From a virus: a stretch of 37,873 nt of DNA. Where the stretch lies: the IMG/VR virus record IMGVR_UViG_3300046320_000217, positions 1 to 37,873 of that record; one strand, written 5' to 3'. Below the pieces are notes generated by a model, which was given only the letters and a program-made list of their open reading frames with translations, did not search any database and was not told the origin of the DNA. The translations under genes were made by a program, and so were the position numbers. The first letter of the stretch is position 1. Each line of letters opens with the position of its first letter. Positions 9,077 through 15,990 of the stretch are shown piece by piece.

Positions 9077-9664
9077 TTATTTGCTACAAATATAATAAAA
9101 TTTCTCATTCTCATTTTGAGAACTGAAATCTCCTATAATTCTAGATTTAACGAATGTTTGATCAAGATACTCTCCAGTAGTAATTAAATCGCTATCGTAT
9201 GCTTGAGATTTTGTAAAAATTTCACAATTTCCTTTTATTAATGCAGCCGGTTCCCAATTTTGTTTTTCTAAAACTTCTTGGATTCTATTCGCAACAATCG
9301 GAAAAGCTAAATCAAGCGTAGAAATTTCGTTGAGATAAACAAATTTAAACTCGCTGTGTTCTTCATAATCAATAACTATTTGGTGAAGCTCTGATTCAAG
9401 TTTCACGATAAAATAATGACTTATCGAGTTATCTTCATTGAAGTAAGTTATACACCAATTGTTATTTTTTGAAGTAACCAACAAAGAAGTTTCTTCAGCT
9501 AGTTCTCTCATTGCACCAAAATACAAACCGTTGTCATTTTCTGGTTCATATTTTCCACCAGGCATAGTCCATTGACCTGGCTTAAAATCATCATGTTCAG
9601 ATCTCTTCATTAAAAGGATCTGATTGTTTTGATTAATTACTATAGTATCTACGTATTGTTGCAT
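9077..9664 (-). CDS. Nudix hydrolase
   Basis: This 195-residue protein has a Nudix fold N-terminal half. The strand DTIVINQNNQILLMKRS leads to WTMPGGKYEPEN, and REL-AEE-TSLLV (about residues 53-63) is the catalytic RExxEE core that binds metal. The glycine after EE is replaced by threonine/serine, and the spacing between the first glycine block and REL is a few residues longer than the consensus. The family cleaves nucleoside diphosphates linked to another group, such as damaged nucleotides, NDP-sugars or RNA caps. Being encoded between virion genes is unusual for such a housekeeping enzyme. A C-terminal 60-residue extension is unassigned. Confidence 0.82.
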   Translation of the reverse strand: MQQYVDTIVINQNNQILLMKRSEHDDFKPGQWTMPGGKYEPENDNGLYFGAMRELAEETSLLVTSKNNNWCITYFNEDNSISHYFIVKLESELHQIVIDYEEHSEFKFVYLNEISTLDLAFPIVANRIQEVLEKQNWEPAALIKGNCEIFTKSQAYDSDLITTGEYLDQTFVKSRIIGDFSSQNENEKFYYICSK

Positions 9665-9666
9665 AA

Positions 9667-11496
9667 TTATTTAATTTCGTGAGATTTTTTGTGATGACTT
9701 AAGTCTGGTTTTCCATCATATTTATGGGATTCATAAACTTCGTAATTAGAAGCTCCACTAGATTTTCTATGGCTTTCAGATAATTCGTCGCTTTTATCTC
9801 TCATAGATCTTCTTTCTTCCCAAGCTTTGTCTCTAGCTTCACTTGGAAACCAACTTAATTTCTCAGATTCATCGTTGTGTTCGTCTGCAGCTCTTGCATG
9901 CAACAGCGCTGCGTCTTTATGGTCGTCGCTACTAAAATCTTTATATTTTTCATGGTCAGATTTTAATGATTCGTAAATAAATTTGCCGCTTTTTGTTTTA
10001 CCTATAGATTTTTCTTCTTTATGTTTGTTTAGCTTAACGGCGTATCTAGCATACTCGTATCCTTGAGTGTCTATTAGATAACGATCTCCTTCAAATTCAC
10101 CAACAAATAAACCACCCCATAAATCGCTAGATAATTGAGAGTTTGGATTTGACCATTTATTTAGTTGACGAACTTCTAATTTGTCTATTAAGTGTTGTAT
10201 TTTGTTTTGAAAACTTTCTGGCATTTTTCTAACAATACTCCAACTGTTATCCTTGTAAGACCAATATTTCTTAGAATCACTTCCGATTAATGTTTCCAAT
10301 TCCTTGCCAGTAAATTTGTCATAAGCTTCTAGTGGTTTATATTTTTCACTTGATTTAGAATCTTCTTTCTTATTTAGTGATTTAAAATCATCCTCTATAG
10401 ATTCCTTTGCTCTCTTTATAAAATCTTGTTTAGATTCTTCTGGTTTTGCCCAATAAACTGATCCTTTTCCATTATCAAATTTTAAAGTATCATTTCTTTC
10501 ATCTAAACTGAGTTTAAAATCCATACCGGCAAAACTTATAGAATCTTTACTATGATCTTCTTGTTTCTTAGTGGCGATTTCGCGTTCACTTTTTTCAGTA
10601 TTGCTTTTTATTCTTCCCATGAAGTCTTCTTTAGACTCACCAGGTTTAGATTGATTAACAACCCTACCACTTACCGGACTAACAAATTGATGAATTCCTT
10701 CTGAGTTTGTTGATATAGAATCTTCTAGTGAATGTTCCTTGTTATTGGTTACTTTACCAATCTCACGCTCATTTCTTCCAACGTGTTCTTTGTGATGATC
10801 TATATGATGTTTCTCTGCAGGTTTACCGTTTGAATCAGAAATTTTACCATTGTAAACTTTTCCTTTTCCGTCTCCACCAACGTAAACCCAACCATCTGTG
10901 TGTTTCACGTACTTCTTACCTCCGTATGTTCTAACTTCACCTACTGTTGCTCTTTTGCCACCTTTTTCAAGATAGTCTTCACCATATTCTCCAGTTAATG
11001 CTTTAAAGATGTTGCCCAATTCATCAAATTTTTCACTAAATATTGATTTCTTGATTGTGTCTTTTTTGGAAAGAGATTGAACTTCTTTACGTTTATCGTC
11101 ATCTTTCTTAGCAGTTTGATCTAACTTATCGTTCATTGCTCTCCCCATGTGAAAATTTTCTGACATTCTGTGATGACTTTCGTTTATAGAATAGTCTTTT
11201 ATTTTACCCCTACTATCTGTTCCATGTTTTTTGTAAGAATCTGTCAATATCTTGTTATGAGCATTTTGAGCGTCATCGTGATCTTCTTTTGAGAAAGATT
11301 CATATTCTGGTCTAATTTTATTTTTAGTGTTGTTGATGGTGTGTGTATCGTAAATAGGTTTTCCAGATTTAGTGTGTCCAATCACTTTACCGCCCCTAGA
11401 GCCCTCACCTTTTTCTAGCCTATCAACTCTGTAAGTTTCAGATAGACCAATAATTAAGTTTGGGTTTATTATTCTTCCGTATTTATCTGTAGTCAT
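9667..11496 (-). CDS. Large modular virion-locus protein with repeated IGHTKSGKPIY and YVKHxDGWVY modules
   Basis: This 609-residue, very charged protein is built of modules. The N-terminus (PNLIIGLSETYRVDRLEKGEG) is shared with two neighbours. A KVIGHTKSGKPIYD block follows (about 35-55) and recurs near the C-terminus as SIGKTKSGKFIYE. Each copy is followed by an F-S-x-x-D/E-HxDA helix. The middle block FSEKFDELGNIFKAL...RATVGEVRTYGGKKYVKH (about 155-200) is nearly the same as in the 715-aa protein. I recognise no enzyme core. Such modules suggest an ejected or capsid-interior protein assembled by recombination. It starts 28 nt after a promoter-like element at 11524-11548. Confidence 0.5.
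   Translation of the reverse strand: MTTDKYGRIINPNLIIGLSETYRVDRLEKGEGSRGGKVIGHTKSGKPIYDTHTINNTKNKIRPEYESFSKEDHDDAQNAHNKILTDSYKKHGTDSRGKIKDYSINESHHRMSENFHMGRAMNDKLDQTAKKDDDKRKEVQSLSKKDTIKKSIFSEKFDELGNIFKALTGEYGEDYLEKGGKRATVGEVRTYGGKKYVKHTDGWVYVGGDGKGKVYNGKISDSNGKPAEKHHIDHHKEHVGRNEREIGKVTNNKEHSLEDSISTNSEGIHQFVSPVSGRVVNQSKPGESKEDFMGRIKSNTEKSEREIATKKQEDHSKDSISFAGMDFKLSLDERNDTLKFDNGKGSVYWAKPEESKQDFIKRAKESIEDDFKSLNKKEDSKSSEKYKPLEAYDKFTGKELETLIGSDSKKYWSYKDNSWSIVRKMPESFQNKIQHLIDKLEVRQLNKWSNPNSQLSSDLWGGLFVGEFEGDRYLIDTQGYEYARYAVKLNKHKEEKSIGKTKSGKFIYESLKSDHEKYKDFSSDDHKDAALLHARAADEHNDESEKLSWFPSEARDKAWEERRSMRDKSDELSESHRKSSGASNYEVYESHKYDGKPDLSHHKKSHEIK
10970..11065 (-). repeat. Coding direct repeat, copy 1 (FSEKFDEL / RxxxGEVRTYG module)
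   Basis: This stretch of the 609-aa gene matches 13765-13860 of the 715-aa gene at the nucleotide level; for example CATCAAATTTTTCACTAAAT is identical in both. The protein-level match extends through about 11065-10850 and 13860-13640. It looks like a duplicated exchangeable module. Confidence 0.7.
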
Positions 11497-11523
11497 TTTT
11501 TTTGGTTGTTTTTATTATATAGT

Positions 11524-11548
11524 AATAAGTAATTTATTTTTTCTTAAA
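11524..11548 (-). promoter_or_regulatory. Degenerate CTTAAG-type promoter before the 609-aa gene
   Basis: On the minus strand TTTTTTTAAGAAAA is followed by TACTTATT (11524-11531), with the same 12-nt offset as in the five better copies. Half of the palindrome is lost (CTTAAA on the plus strand) and the -7 box is imperfect, so this is the weakest member. Confidence 0.5.
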
Positions 11549-11562
11549 AAAATTTTTGTAGA

Positions 11563-11841
11563 TTATTTTAATAACTCATTAATTTTATCTACGTCTTCTT
11601 CTTTTAATTTTCTAAACAAATTATCTATAGCTGCATAAGAATCTTCTACTTTATCAAATGCATTAAACTTATAGACACTTTGAATGTCAGCTAATTTTGG
11701 TGCTATTTCTATATTATCATTACCAACAAAAACAACTACACATTTATCTTCTGTAATCATTTTATCTGTAGACAATATGATTTGAGATTGAGCGATGTGT
11801 TCTAAACCTATCGCTTTTATTCCATTATTCAACTTTTTCAT
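11563..11841 (-). CDS. Small hypothetical protein coupled to the 715-aa gene
   Basis: This 92-residue protein (MKKLNNGIKAIGLEHIAQSQ...VDKINELLK) has an ATG that overlaps the stop of the 715-aa gene by 4 nt (ATGA). It has alternating strands (CVVVFVGNDN) and a C-terminal helix. No family is recognised. The tight coupling to a large multidomain protein with a kinase-like domain would suit a partner or immunity protein, but nothing in the sequence proves that. Confidence 0.5.
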   Translation of the reverse strand: MKKLNNGIKAIGLEHIAQSQIILSTDKMITEDKCVVVFVGNDNIEIAPKLADIQSVYKFNAFDKVEDSYAAIDNLFRKLKEEDVDKINELLK

Positions 11842-13985
11842 TTTTTACCAAAAATTACTATAGGTGCATTTGTTTTTCTACCTATTTCTATCATCTTATT
11901 TATATTTTTAAACAATATATCGCCACTACGAGAACCTTCAAAACCAGCACTCATGTGGACAGACTCAATATCATCAAAAGATAATTGATTGTGATATTGA
12001 ATTTCTGTATATGAAGATCTTTCACAAGTATTTTTTGTATCTAACGGGTCATTGCTAGTACTAATATTTAAAGAAGTAAAATGTGGCATAACTGCAGGTG
12101 TTGAAGCCATAGAGTCAAGACTTCCAAGACTATCTTCAAAAGTTACTGTTGCTTTTTTTAATGCTATATCTTTTTTAATTTTCACTGTAACTTGACCATA
12201 CATTGAAGCATTTGAGGCTGGTGGAATTTCACCTTTTGAATTGTTTACTCCATTATTATTGCTACTACAATAACCGTATATTGGTCTTTTTTCTACATCA
12301 TGTTTAATATCGTCCTTAAAACCAAAAAATTTATTTTCAGCACGAGATCTACCTTCAGGATAATAAGATCCGTGGCTTGAACCTACTTCAAATTGAGATT
12401 TATATCTGCCGTGATCAGTTAATATTTTGTCTAAGATTTCTATATCTGTAGCTCTAAAATATTCACTTTCGCTCATTAATTTTTCTACATGTTTTTGCAA
12501 TAATCCTTTATATTCTTCTACGCTTATACCTCTTTTAGTGGCAAAACTTTCATAATTGCTTTTTTTATCTTTTTCAATCTTTAAAATTTGTTTTAAAATA
12601 GCATCTTTAAAACCAACATTACCTTCTATTTCTAATTTGCTAAATTTTTCTGCGTAAAGCTGTGTTGTTCTAGAAGAATATTTTGAAGAATCAAACTCTT
12701 CTTCTTTTTTTGCTTCTGGTTTTTCTTCTTCCGTTTTTTCTAACTTAATATAATCAGATCTTTTTTTAGATAAATATTCTATTCTAGATTGTAATTTTGT
12801 TTCTAGTGTATATGTTTCACTTGGACTAGCAATATCAGAGTCTCTTATTGCTGTGATTATTTTTTCTTTATTTTTTACTATTTCATCTATTTGATCTACT
12901 ATTTCTTTGTTGCTTATATCACCAAATATTTCTTTAGTTATTGGGTTTGTACCATCAATAAATGTTTTTAATTCCTTTACTTCTTTACCAAAATCTGATT
13001 CTGGTTTTTTACCACCCCTTGCTCTATAAATTAAAGACCCACCATTATCTACTCTGTGAATTAAACCGTCTTTATCTACTATAATGTTGTCTTTCGATGC
13101 ACCAATTACATCCCAGTTTCCTAGTAAACAGTCTAAAACAAAACCTTTCTTGATTTCATTGTAAACTTCTTTTTTAGAAGATTCAGATATAGAACCTAAC
13201 TCTTTTGCTCCTTGTATATATTTTGAAACTTTTTCTACTTTACCGTCAGCAGTTTTTATTATTTTAGATATAGGTGCATTAAAACCAAAAGCTGTATATA
13301 TTGAATCTGTTAATTTTTCATATCTTAGATGTTGAGCGGAATCTTCTTTACTTGCTCTTTCTGGCTTAATAGCCCAATAATTTCCATCATCATCTTTCTT
13401 CAATTTTACATCAGAAGAACCCCCTAATGTTTTTATTGTTTTTAGATCCTTTGTTGATGTAGGGAAAATTATTCTTTCTTTAACTTTTTCAACAACAGGT
13501 GTTGATGTTTCTTTTGTTGAAACAGATTCCTTTTTTACTTCTGGTTTTACATCTTCTGTTTTTTCTTTGTCTAAATATTTTGAAGCATGTGCTTTATGAG
13601 AATCATCACCAACAAATGCATGAGTTGCAGCTATTTTACCAGCGTAAACTATAGCAGAACCATCTTTTGCTATATAAACCCAACCATCAGCATGTTTTAC
13701 GTATTTTTTACTACCGTAAGTTCTTACTTCACCTATGGAAGCTCTTTTACCTGCTTTTTCTAAATAATCTTTATCTTCATTTTCACCTGACAAAGATTTA
13801 AAAATATCATCCAATTCATCAAATTTTTCACTAAATGGTGATTTTTGAATTGTGTTGTTTGATTCTTTTAGTTTTTTAATTTCAACAACATTTGACACTT
13901 TACTTTTTTGCAGCGTATCGACACCATAAGTTTCAGCCATGCCCTTAAACAAATTAGGGTTTATGTTTTCACTTTGAAGATTCAT
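11838..13985 (-). CDS. Large modular protein with HipA/PI-kinase-like domain and conserved C-terminal phage domain
   Basis: This 715-residue protein has an N-terminus (NPNLFKGMAETYGVDTLQKS) that is nearly identical to the interrupted gene at 14977-15426. Residues about 50-120 share the RxxxGEVRTYG-YVKHADGWVY module with the 609-aa protein. Residues about 175-330 look like an atypical kinase: a GGSSDVKL loop, a lysine in YWAIK (about K207), LLGNWDVIGASKDN (D292, N300) and RVDNGG (D313). These correspond to the catalytic Asp, Asn and metal Asp of HipA/PI-kinase-like proteins seen in phage head genes. The last 130 residues contain YGQVTVKIK, STSNDP and SSYTEIQYH, resembling a domain common at the ends of phage minor head proteins. 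It may be an injected effector. Its own promoter lies just upstream. Confidence 0.6.
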   Translation of the reverse strand: MNLQSENINPNLFKGMAETYGVDTLQKSKVSNVVEIKKLKESNNTIQKSPFSEKFDELDDIFKSLSGENEDKDYLEKAGKRASIGEVRTYGSKKYVKHADGWVYIAKDGSAIVYAGKIAATHAFVGDDSHKAHASKYLDKEKTEDVKPEVKKESVSTKETSTPVVEKVKERIIFPTSTKDLKTIKTLGGSSDVKLKKDDDGNYWAIKPERASKEDSAQHLRYEKLTDSIYTAFGFNAPISKIIKTADGKVEKVSKYIQGAKELGSISESSKKEVYNEIKKGFVLDCLLGNWDVIGASKDNIIVDKDGLIHRVDNGGSLIYRARGGKKPESDFGKEVKELKTFIDGTNPITKEIFGDISNKEIVDQIDEIVKNKEKIITAIRDSDIASPSETYTLETKLQSRIEYLSKKRSDYIKLEKTEEEKPEAKKEEEFDSSKYSSRTTQLYAEKFSKLEIEGNVGFKDAILKQILKIEKDKKSNYESFATKRGISVEEYKGLLQKHVEKLMSESEYFRATDIEILDKILTDHGRYKSQFEVGSSHGSYYPEGRSRAENKFFGFKDDIKHDVEKRPIYGYCSSNNNGVNNSKGEIPPASNASMYGQVTVKIKKDIALKKATVTFEDSLGSLDSMASTPAVMPHFTSLNISTSNDPLDTKNTCERSSYTEIQYHNQLSFDDIESVHMSAGFEGSRSGDILFKNINKMIEIGRKTNAPIVIFGKK
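13765..13860 (-). repeat. Coding direct repeat, copy 2 (FSEKFDEL module)
   Basis: This is the partner of 10970-11065. The two copies share runs of identical bases around TCATCAAATTTTTCACTAAA and encode FSEKFDEL-(G/D)-(N/D)IFK. Confidence 0.7.
13932..13985 (-). repeat. N-terminal coding repeat (MNLQSENINPNL), copy 1
   Basis: The first 54 bases of the 715-aa gene are almost identical to 15373-15426. The 20-base stretch TTTTCACTTTGAAGATTCAT is exact in both. The encoded leader MNLQSENINPNL-x2-GMAETYGVD is shared and looks like a targeting or docking signal for virion incorporation. Confidence 0.75.
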
Positions 13986-14011
13986 TTAAAATATTTTTAT
14001 TGTTTATTTGT

Positions 14012-14040
14012 CAAATGTAATAATTCTTTTCTTAAGAAAA
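14012..14040 (-). promoter_or_regulatory. CTTAAG-type promoter for the 715-aa gene
   Basis: On the minus strand the palindrome TTTTCTTAAGAAAA is followed by a perfect Bacteroidota -7 element TACATTTG (14012-14019). The start codon is 27 nt downstream. The offset between the two parts (12 nt from the box to the C of CTTAAG on the plus strand) is identical to the other copies. Confidence 0.75.
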
Positions 14041-14041
14041 A

Positions 14042-14980
14042 TTAAACCCAATATTCTTTTCCATCAATTACTGCTCTAATTTTCTTTCTTATAACTTTAG
14101 GTTGGTAATTTTCAGGCAATTTAAACATTTTTTGTTCATCTTCCCACTCATCTCCTAATCTCAAATGCTTTAATGAGCATCTACAATATGGGTGAACTGG
14201 CCCTAATACAGGTTTCCAGTCCTCCACTTTCTTTCCAATATTTGTTCCATTCTCTCTAAGTTCTTTTAGAAAGAAAACTTTTGGCTCACTCCCAACTCCT
14301 TTTGATAAATATAGTCTAACACAATGTTTACAAGCTTTCTCTTGCGGTATCTTGTAAACTTTTGGATTCTCTTCAAGTCTTTCTATCCATGCAGCTTTAC
14401 CCAACTCATAAGCAGACTGACCTTCGTATTGAACTATCCTGTCAAAGTCTCTATTCCAATCACCAGTTAAGTGTCCAAGATCTGAAGCTATTTGTCCAAA
14501 TGTTTTCTTTTCATTCATTCTTTGAGATACAGATCCTCTTAAAATGTCCATTTGTTGCGTCAGACTTTCGCTCTTAACTCTTGAATTTATATCGTTGTAT
14601 ATTTTACCATTAAGATTTTTTATGCTTCCTAGAAATCGTATTTTCGATTCTTCTATAGTTAATCTCTCAAGCTCTGTAAGCGGAATATATTTTTTTTGAC
14701 TAACAAATTCTTTAAAACTGTCAAATGTTAAAACTTTATCTAAATCTTTCTCTTGGATTCTTATCGATTCAGCCACTAAACCAAGATAAAATTGTGTCCT
14801 TATTGGATCTTCACTTTCACTATATAGTTTTTCTATGTCAAAACCTTTTCTTTCAAGTAGTATTTTTTCTTCTTCAGTTAAAAAGTTTGCCCCTAAATGA
14901 GACGCAATGAAAATACTTTGACTATTTTTTACGATAGAAAGTATGTCTTCAATTTGTTCATCGTTTAGAATCATATTCAA
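14042..14980 (-). CDS. Phage head morphogenesis protein (Mu F-like minor head protein)
   Basis: This is a 312-residue protein. The middle is helical (about 100-190: GSIKNLNGKIYNDINSRVKSE.., GQIASDLGHLTGDWNRDFDRI). It is followed by the hallmark C-terminal motif of the Mu gpF/SPP1 gp7 family: a CKHC pair near residue 215 and GPVHPYCRCSL near residue 260, likely a zinc site. These proteins bind the portal and enter the procapsid as a minor head component. The gene sits a few genes downstream of the portal, as expected. It begins 4 nt inside the preceding interrupted gene. Confidence 0.82.
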   Translation of the reverse strand: MNMILNDEQIEDILSIVKNSQSIFIASHLGANFLTEEEKILLERKGFDIEKLYSESEDPIRTQFYLGLVAESIRIQEKDLDKVLTFDSFKEFVSQKKYIPLTELERLTIEESKIRFLGSIKNLNGKIYNDINSRVKSESLTQQMDILRGSVSQRMNEKKTFGQIASDLGHLTGDWNRDFDRIVQYEGQSAYELGKAAWIERLEENPKVYKIPQEKACKHCVRLYLSKGVGSEPKVFFLKELRENGTNIGKKVEDWKPVLGPVHPYCRCSLKHLRLGDEWEDEQKMFKLPENYQPKVIRKKIRAVIDGKEYWV

Positions 14981-15426
14981 CTATCCCAATGTTTGTCTAT
15001 ATCATTTTCTATACCCTCTCTAGTTTTGTTATGTGGATTGTATATATTATTCATACCATTTAAAGCTTCTTCTTTAGAAAAACCCCCTTCTTTTAACTTT
15101 TTAACCACTTGAGATATGTGTGTTTTTTTATTATCTTTAAACTCATGCATGACATTATATGTCACATGATTGTTTTTATTATTTTTAGGATGGAAAGGGT
15201 TTTCATTTTCATGATATATCGGAGTTTTACTGTCTCACACATAACCTAAAGATTCTTTATGTGGGTAATTGCTTTTGTGTGAATATATAGGTCTCCCGCT
15301 CTTTGTATGCCCAATTACTTTGCCACCCTTAGAACCCTCACCACCTTTTTCAAGAAGATCTACGCCATAAGTTTCTGCCATCCCATTTAGTAAATTAGGG
15401 TTTATATTTTCACTTTGAAGATTCAT
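14977..15426 (-). pseudogene. Interrupted virion-locus gene: single in-frame TGA at codon 64
   Basis: A 150-codon frame runs from ATG at 15426 to a stop at 14977 and is broken only by TGA at 15235-15237. The first 63 residues carry the shared leader MNLQSENINPNLLNGMAETY and a GKVIGHTKSGRPIY module. After the TGA the same frame continues DSKTPIYHENENPFHPKNN and then a helical tail (SQVVKKLKEGGFSKEEALNGM). The downstream half ends exactly in a 4-nt overlap with the head morphogenesis gene, so the full frame was recently one gene. It could be a nonsense mutation, stop-codon readthrough or a sequence error. A GTG at 15165 could restart the second half. Confidence 0.6.
15373..15426 (-). repeat. 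N-terminal coding repeat (MNLQSENINPNL), copy 2
   Basis: This is the second copy of the leader found at 13932-13985, with only a few differing bases. It is the start of the TGA-interrupted gene. Confidence 0.75.
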
Positions 15427-15670
15427 TTTCTAATCTGTTTAATATTTTGTCTATACTTGATTTTAACAAATGTGAGTAACTTGCTTTTATTTGATTTTCT
15501 ATAATTGGAATCAACTTTAATTCTGGAACCTCTTTGTATGTTTCAGCTAAATTCTTTTTTACTAATTGTTGTGTCTTCAATCCTTTTGAAAGATCGTATT
15601 CCCATATTCCATCAGTATTAAGTTTTGCTGAGTGACCTGTGTTAATTACAGATCCGTCTTTTGCTATCAT
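15410..15670 (-). CDS. Small hypothetical protein beginning with an IAKDGS module
   Basis: This 86-residue protein begins MIAKDGSVINTGHSAK, resembling the YIAKDGSAIVYAGK segment inside the 715-aa protein. It may therefore be a trimmed or free-standing version of that module. The rest is helical (KTQQLVKKNLAETYKEV, ASYSHLLKSSIDKIL). It overlaps the interrupted gene by 17 nt and abuts the membrane protein gene upstream (shared base 15670). The function is unknown. Confidence 0.5.
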   Translation of the reverse strand: MIAKDGSVINTGHSAKLNTDGIWEYDLSKGLKTQQLVKKNLAETYKEVPELKLIPIIENQIKASYSHLLKSSIDKILNRLENESSK

Positions 15671-15990
15671 TATAAGAAATCTTTCAAGATACCCATGTAT
15701 TTTGCGCCAGCACCCAATCCAAAACCAACAGCTAAAGCTATAATTATGACTTTGTAAATATCTATCTTTCTTTCAAGCTTATTATAATTGCTTTGAAGTT
15801 CTACGTAGCCTCTTGTAACTTTTTCCACTTCATCTTCTAAAAGTTGTATCTTCCTAACCATGCCTCCCTCTTTTGCTATATCATCGCCAACAAGAGCTAC
15901 CAATATTTTGTCAACTTTTGTGTTCACGTCAAATATTTGTTTTTTCATGAATCCAAATTCTTTCTTTTCTTCAGTTGTCATTTCACTCAT
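15670..15990 (-). CDS. Coiled-coil protein with C-terminal membrane segment (holin-like or virion membrane protein)
   Basis: This 106-residue protein has a long amphipathic helix region (KKQIFDVNTKVDKILVALV..., LLEDEVEKVTRGYVELQSNYNKLERKID). One C-terminal transmembrane helix follows (IYKVIIIALAVGFGLGAGAKYMGI, about residues 78-101). This layout resembles haemolysin-XhlA-type or other phage coiled-coil/TM proteins. It is directly coupled to the portal gene, sharing base 15990. A role in lysis or in the virion is possible; neither can be decided from the sequence. Confidence 0.45.
   Translation of the reverse strand: MSEMTTEEKKEFGFMKKQIFDVNTKVDKILVALVGDDIAKEGGMVRKIQLLEDEVEKVTRGYVELQSNYNKLERKIDIYKVIIIALAVGFGLGAGAKYMGILKDFL

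Noticed and set aside
8550-9095. Plus-strand ORFs of 109 and 68 aa
   Set aside because: They lie wholly within the protease/scaffold gene on the other strand and show shadow composition (Ser/Pro/Phe-rich).
11838-12300. ADP-ribosyltransferase (VIP2-like) C-terminus of the 715-aa protein
   Set aside because: STSNDP and TEIQYH are suggestive, but the R-S-E triad with ExE could not be placed, so I only call it a conserved phage end domain.
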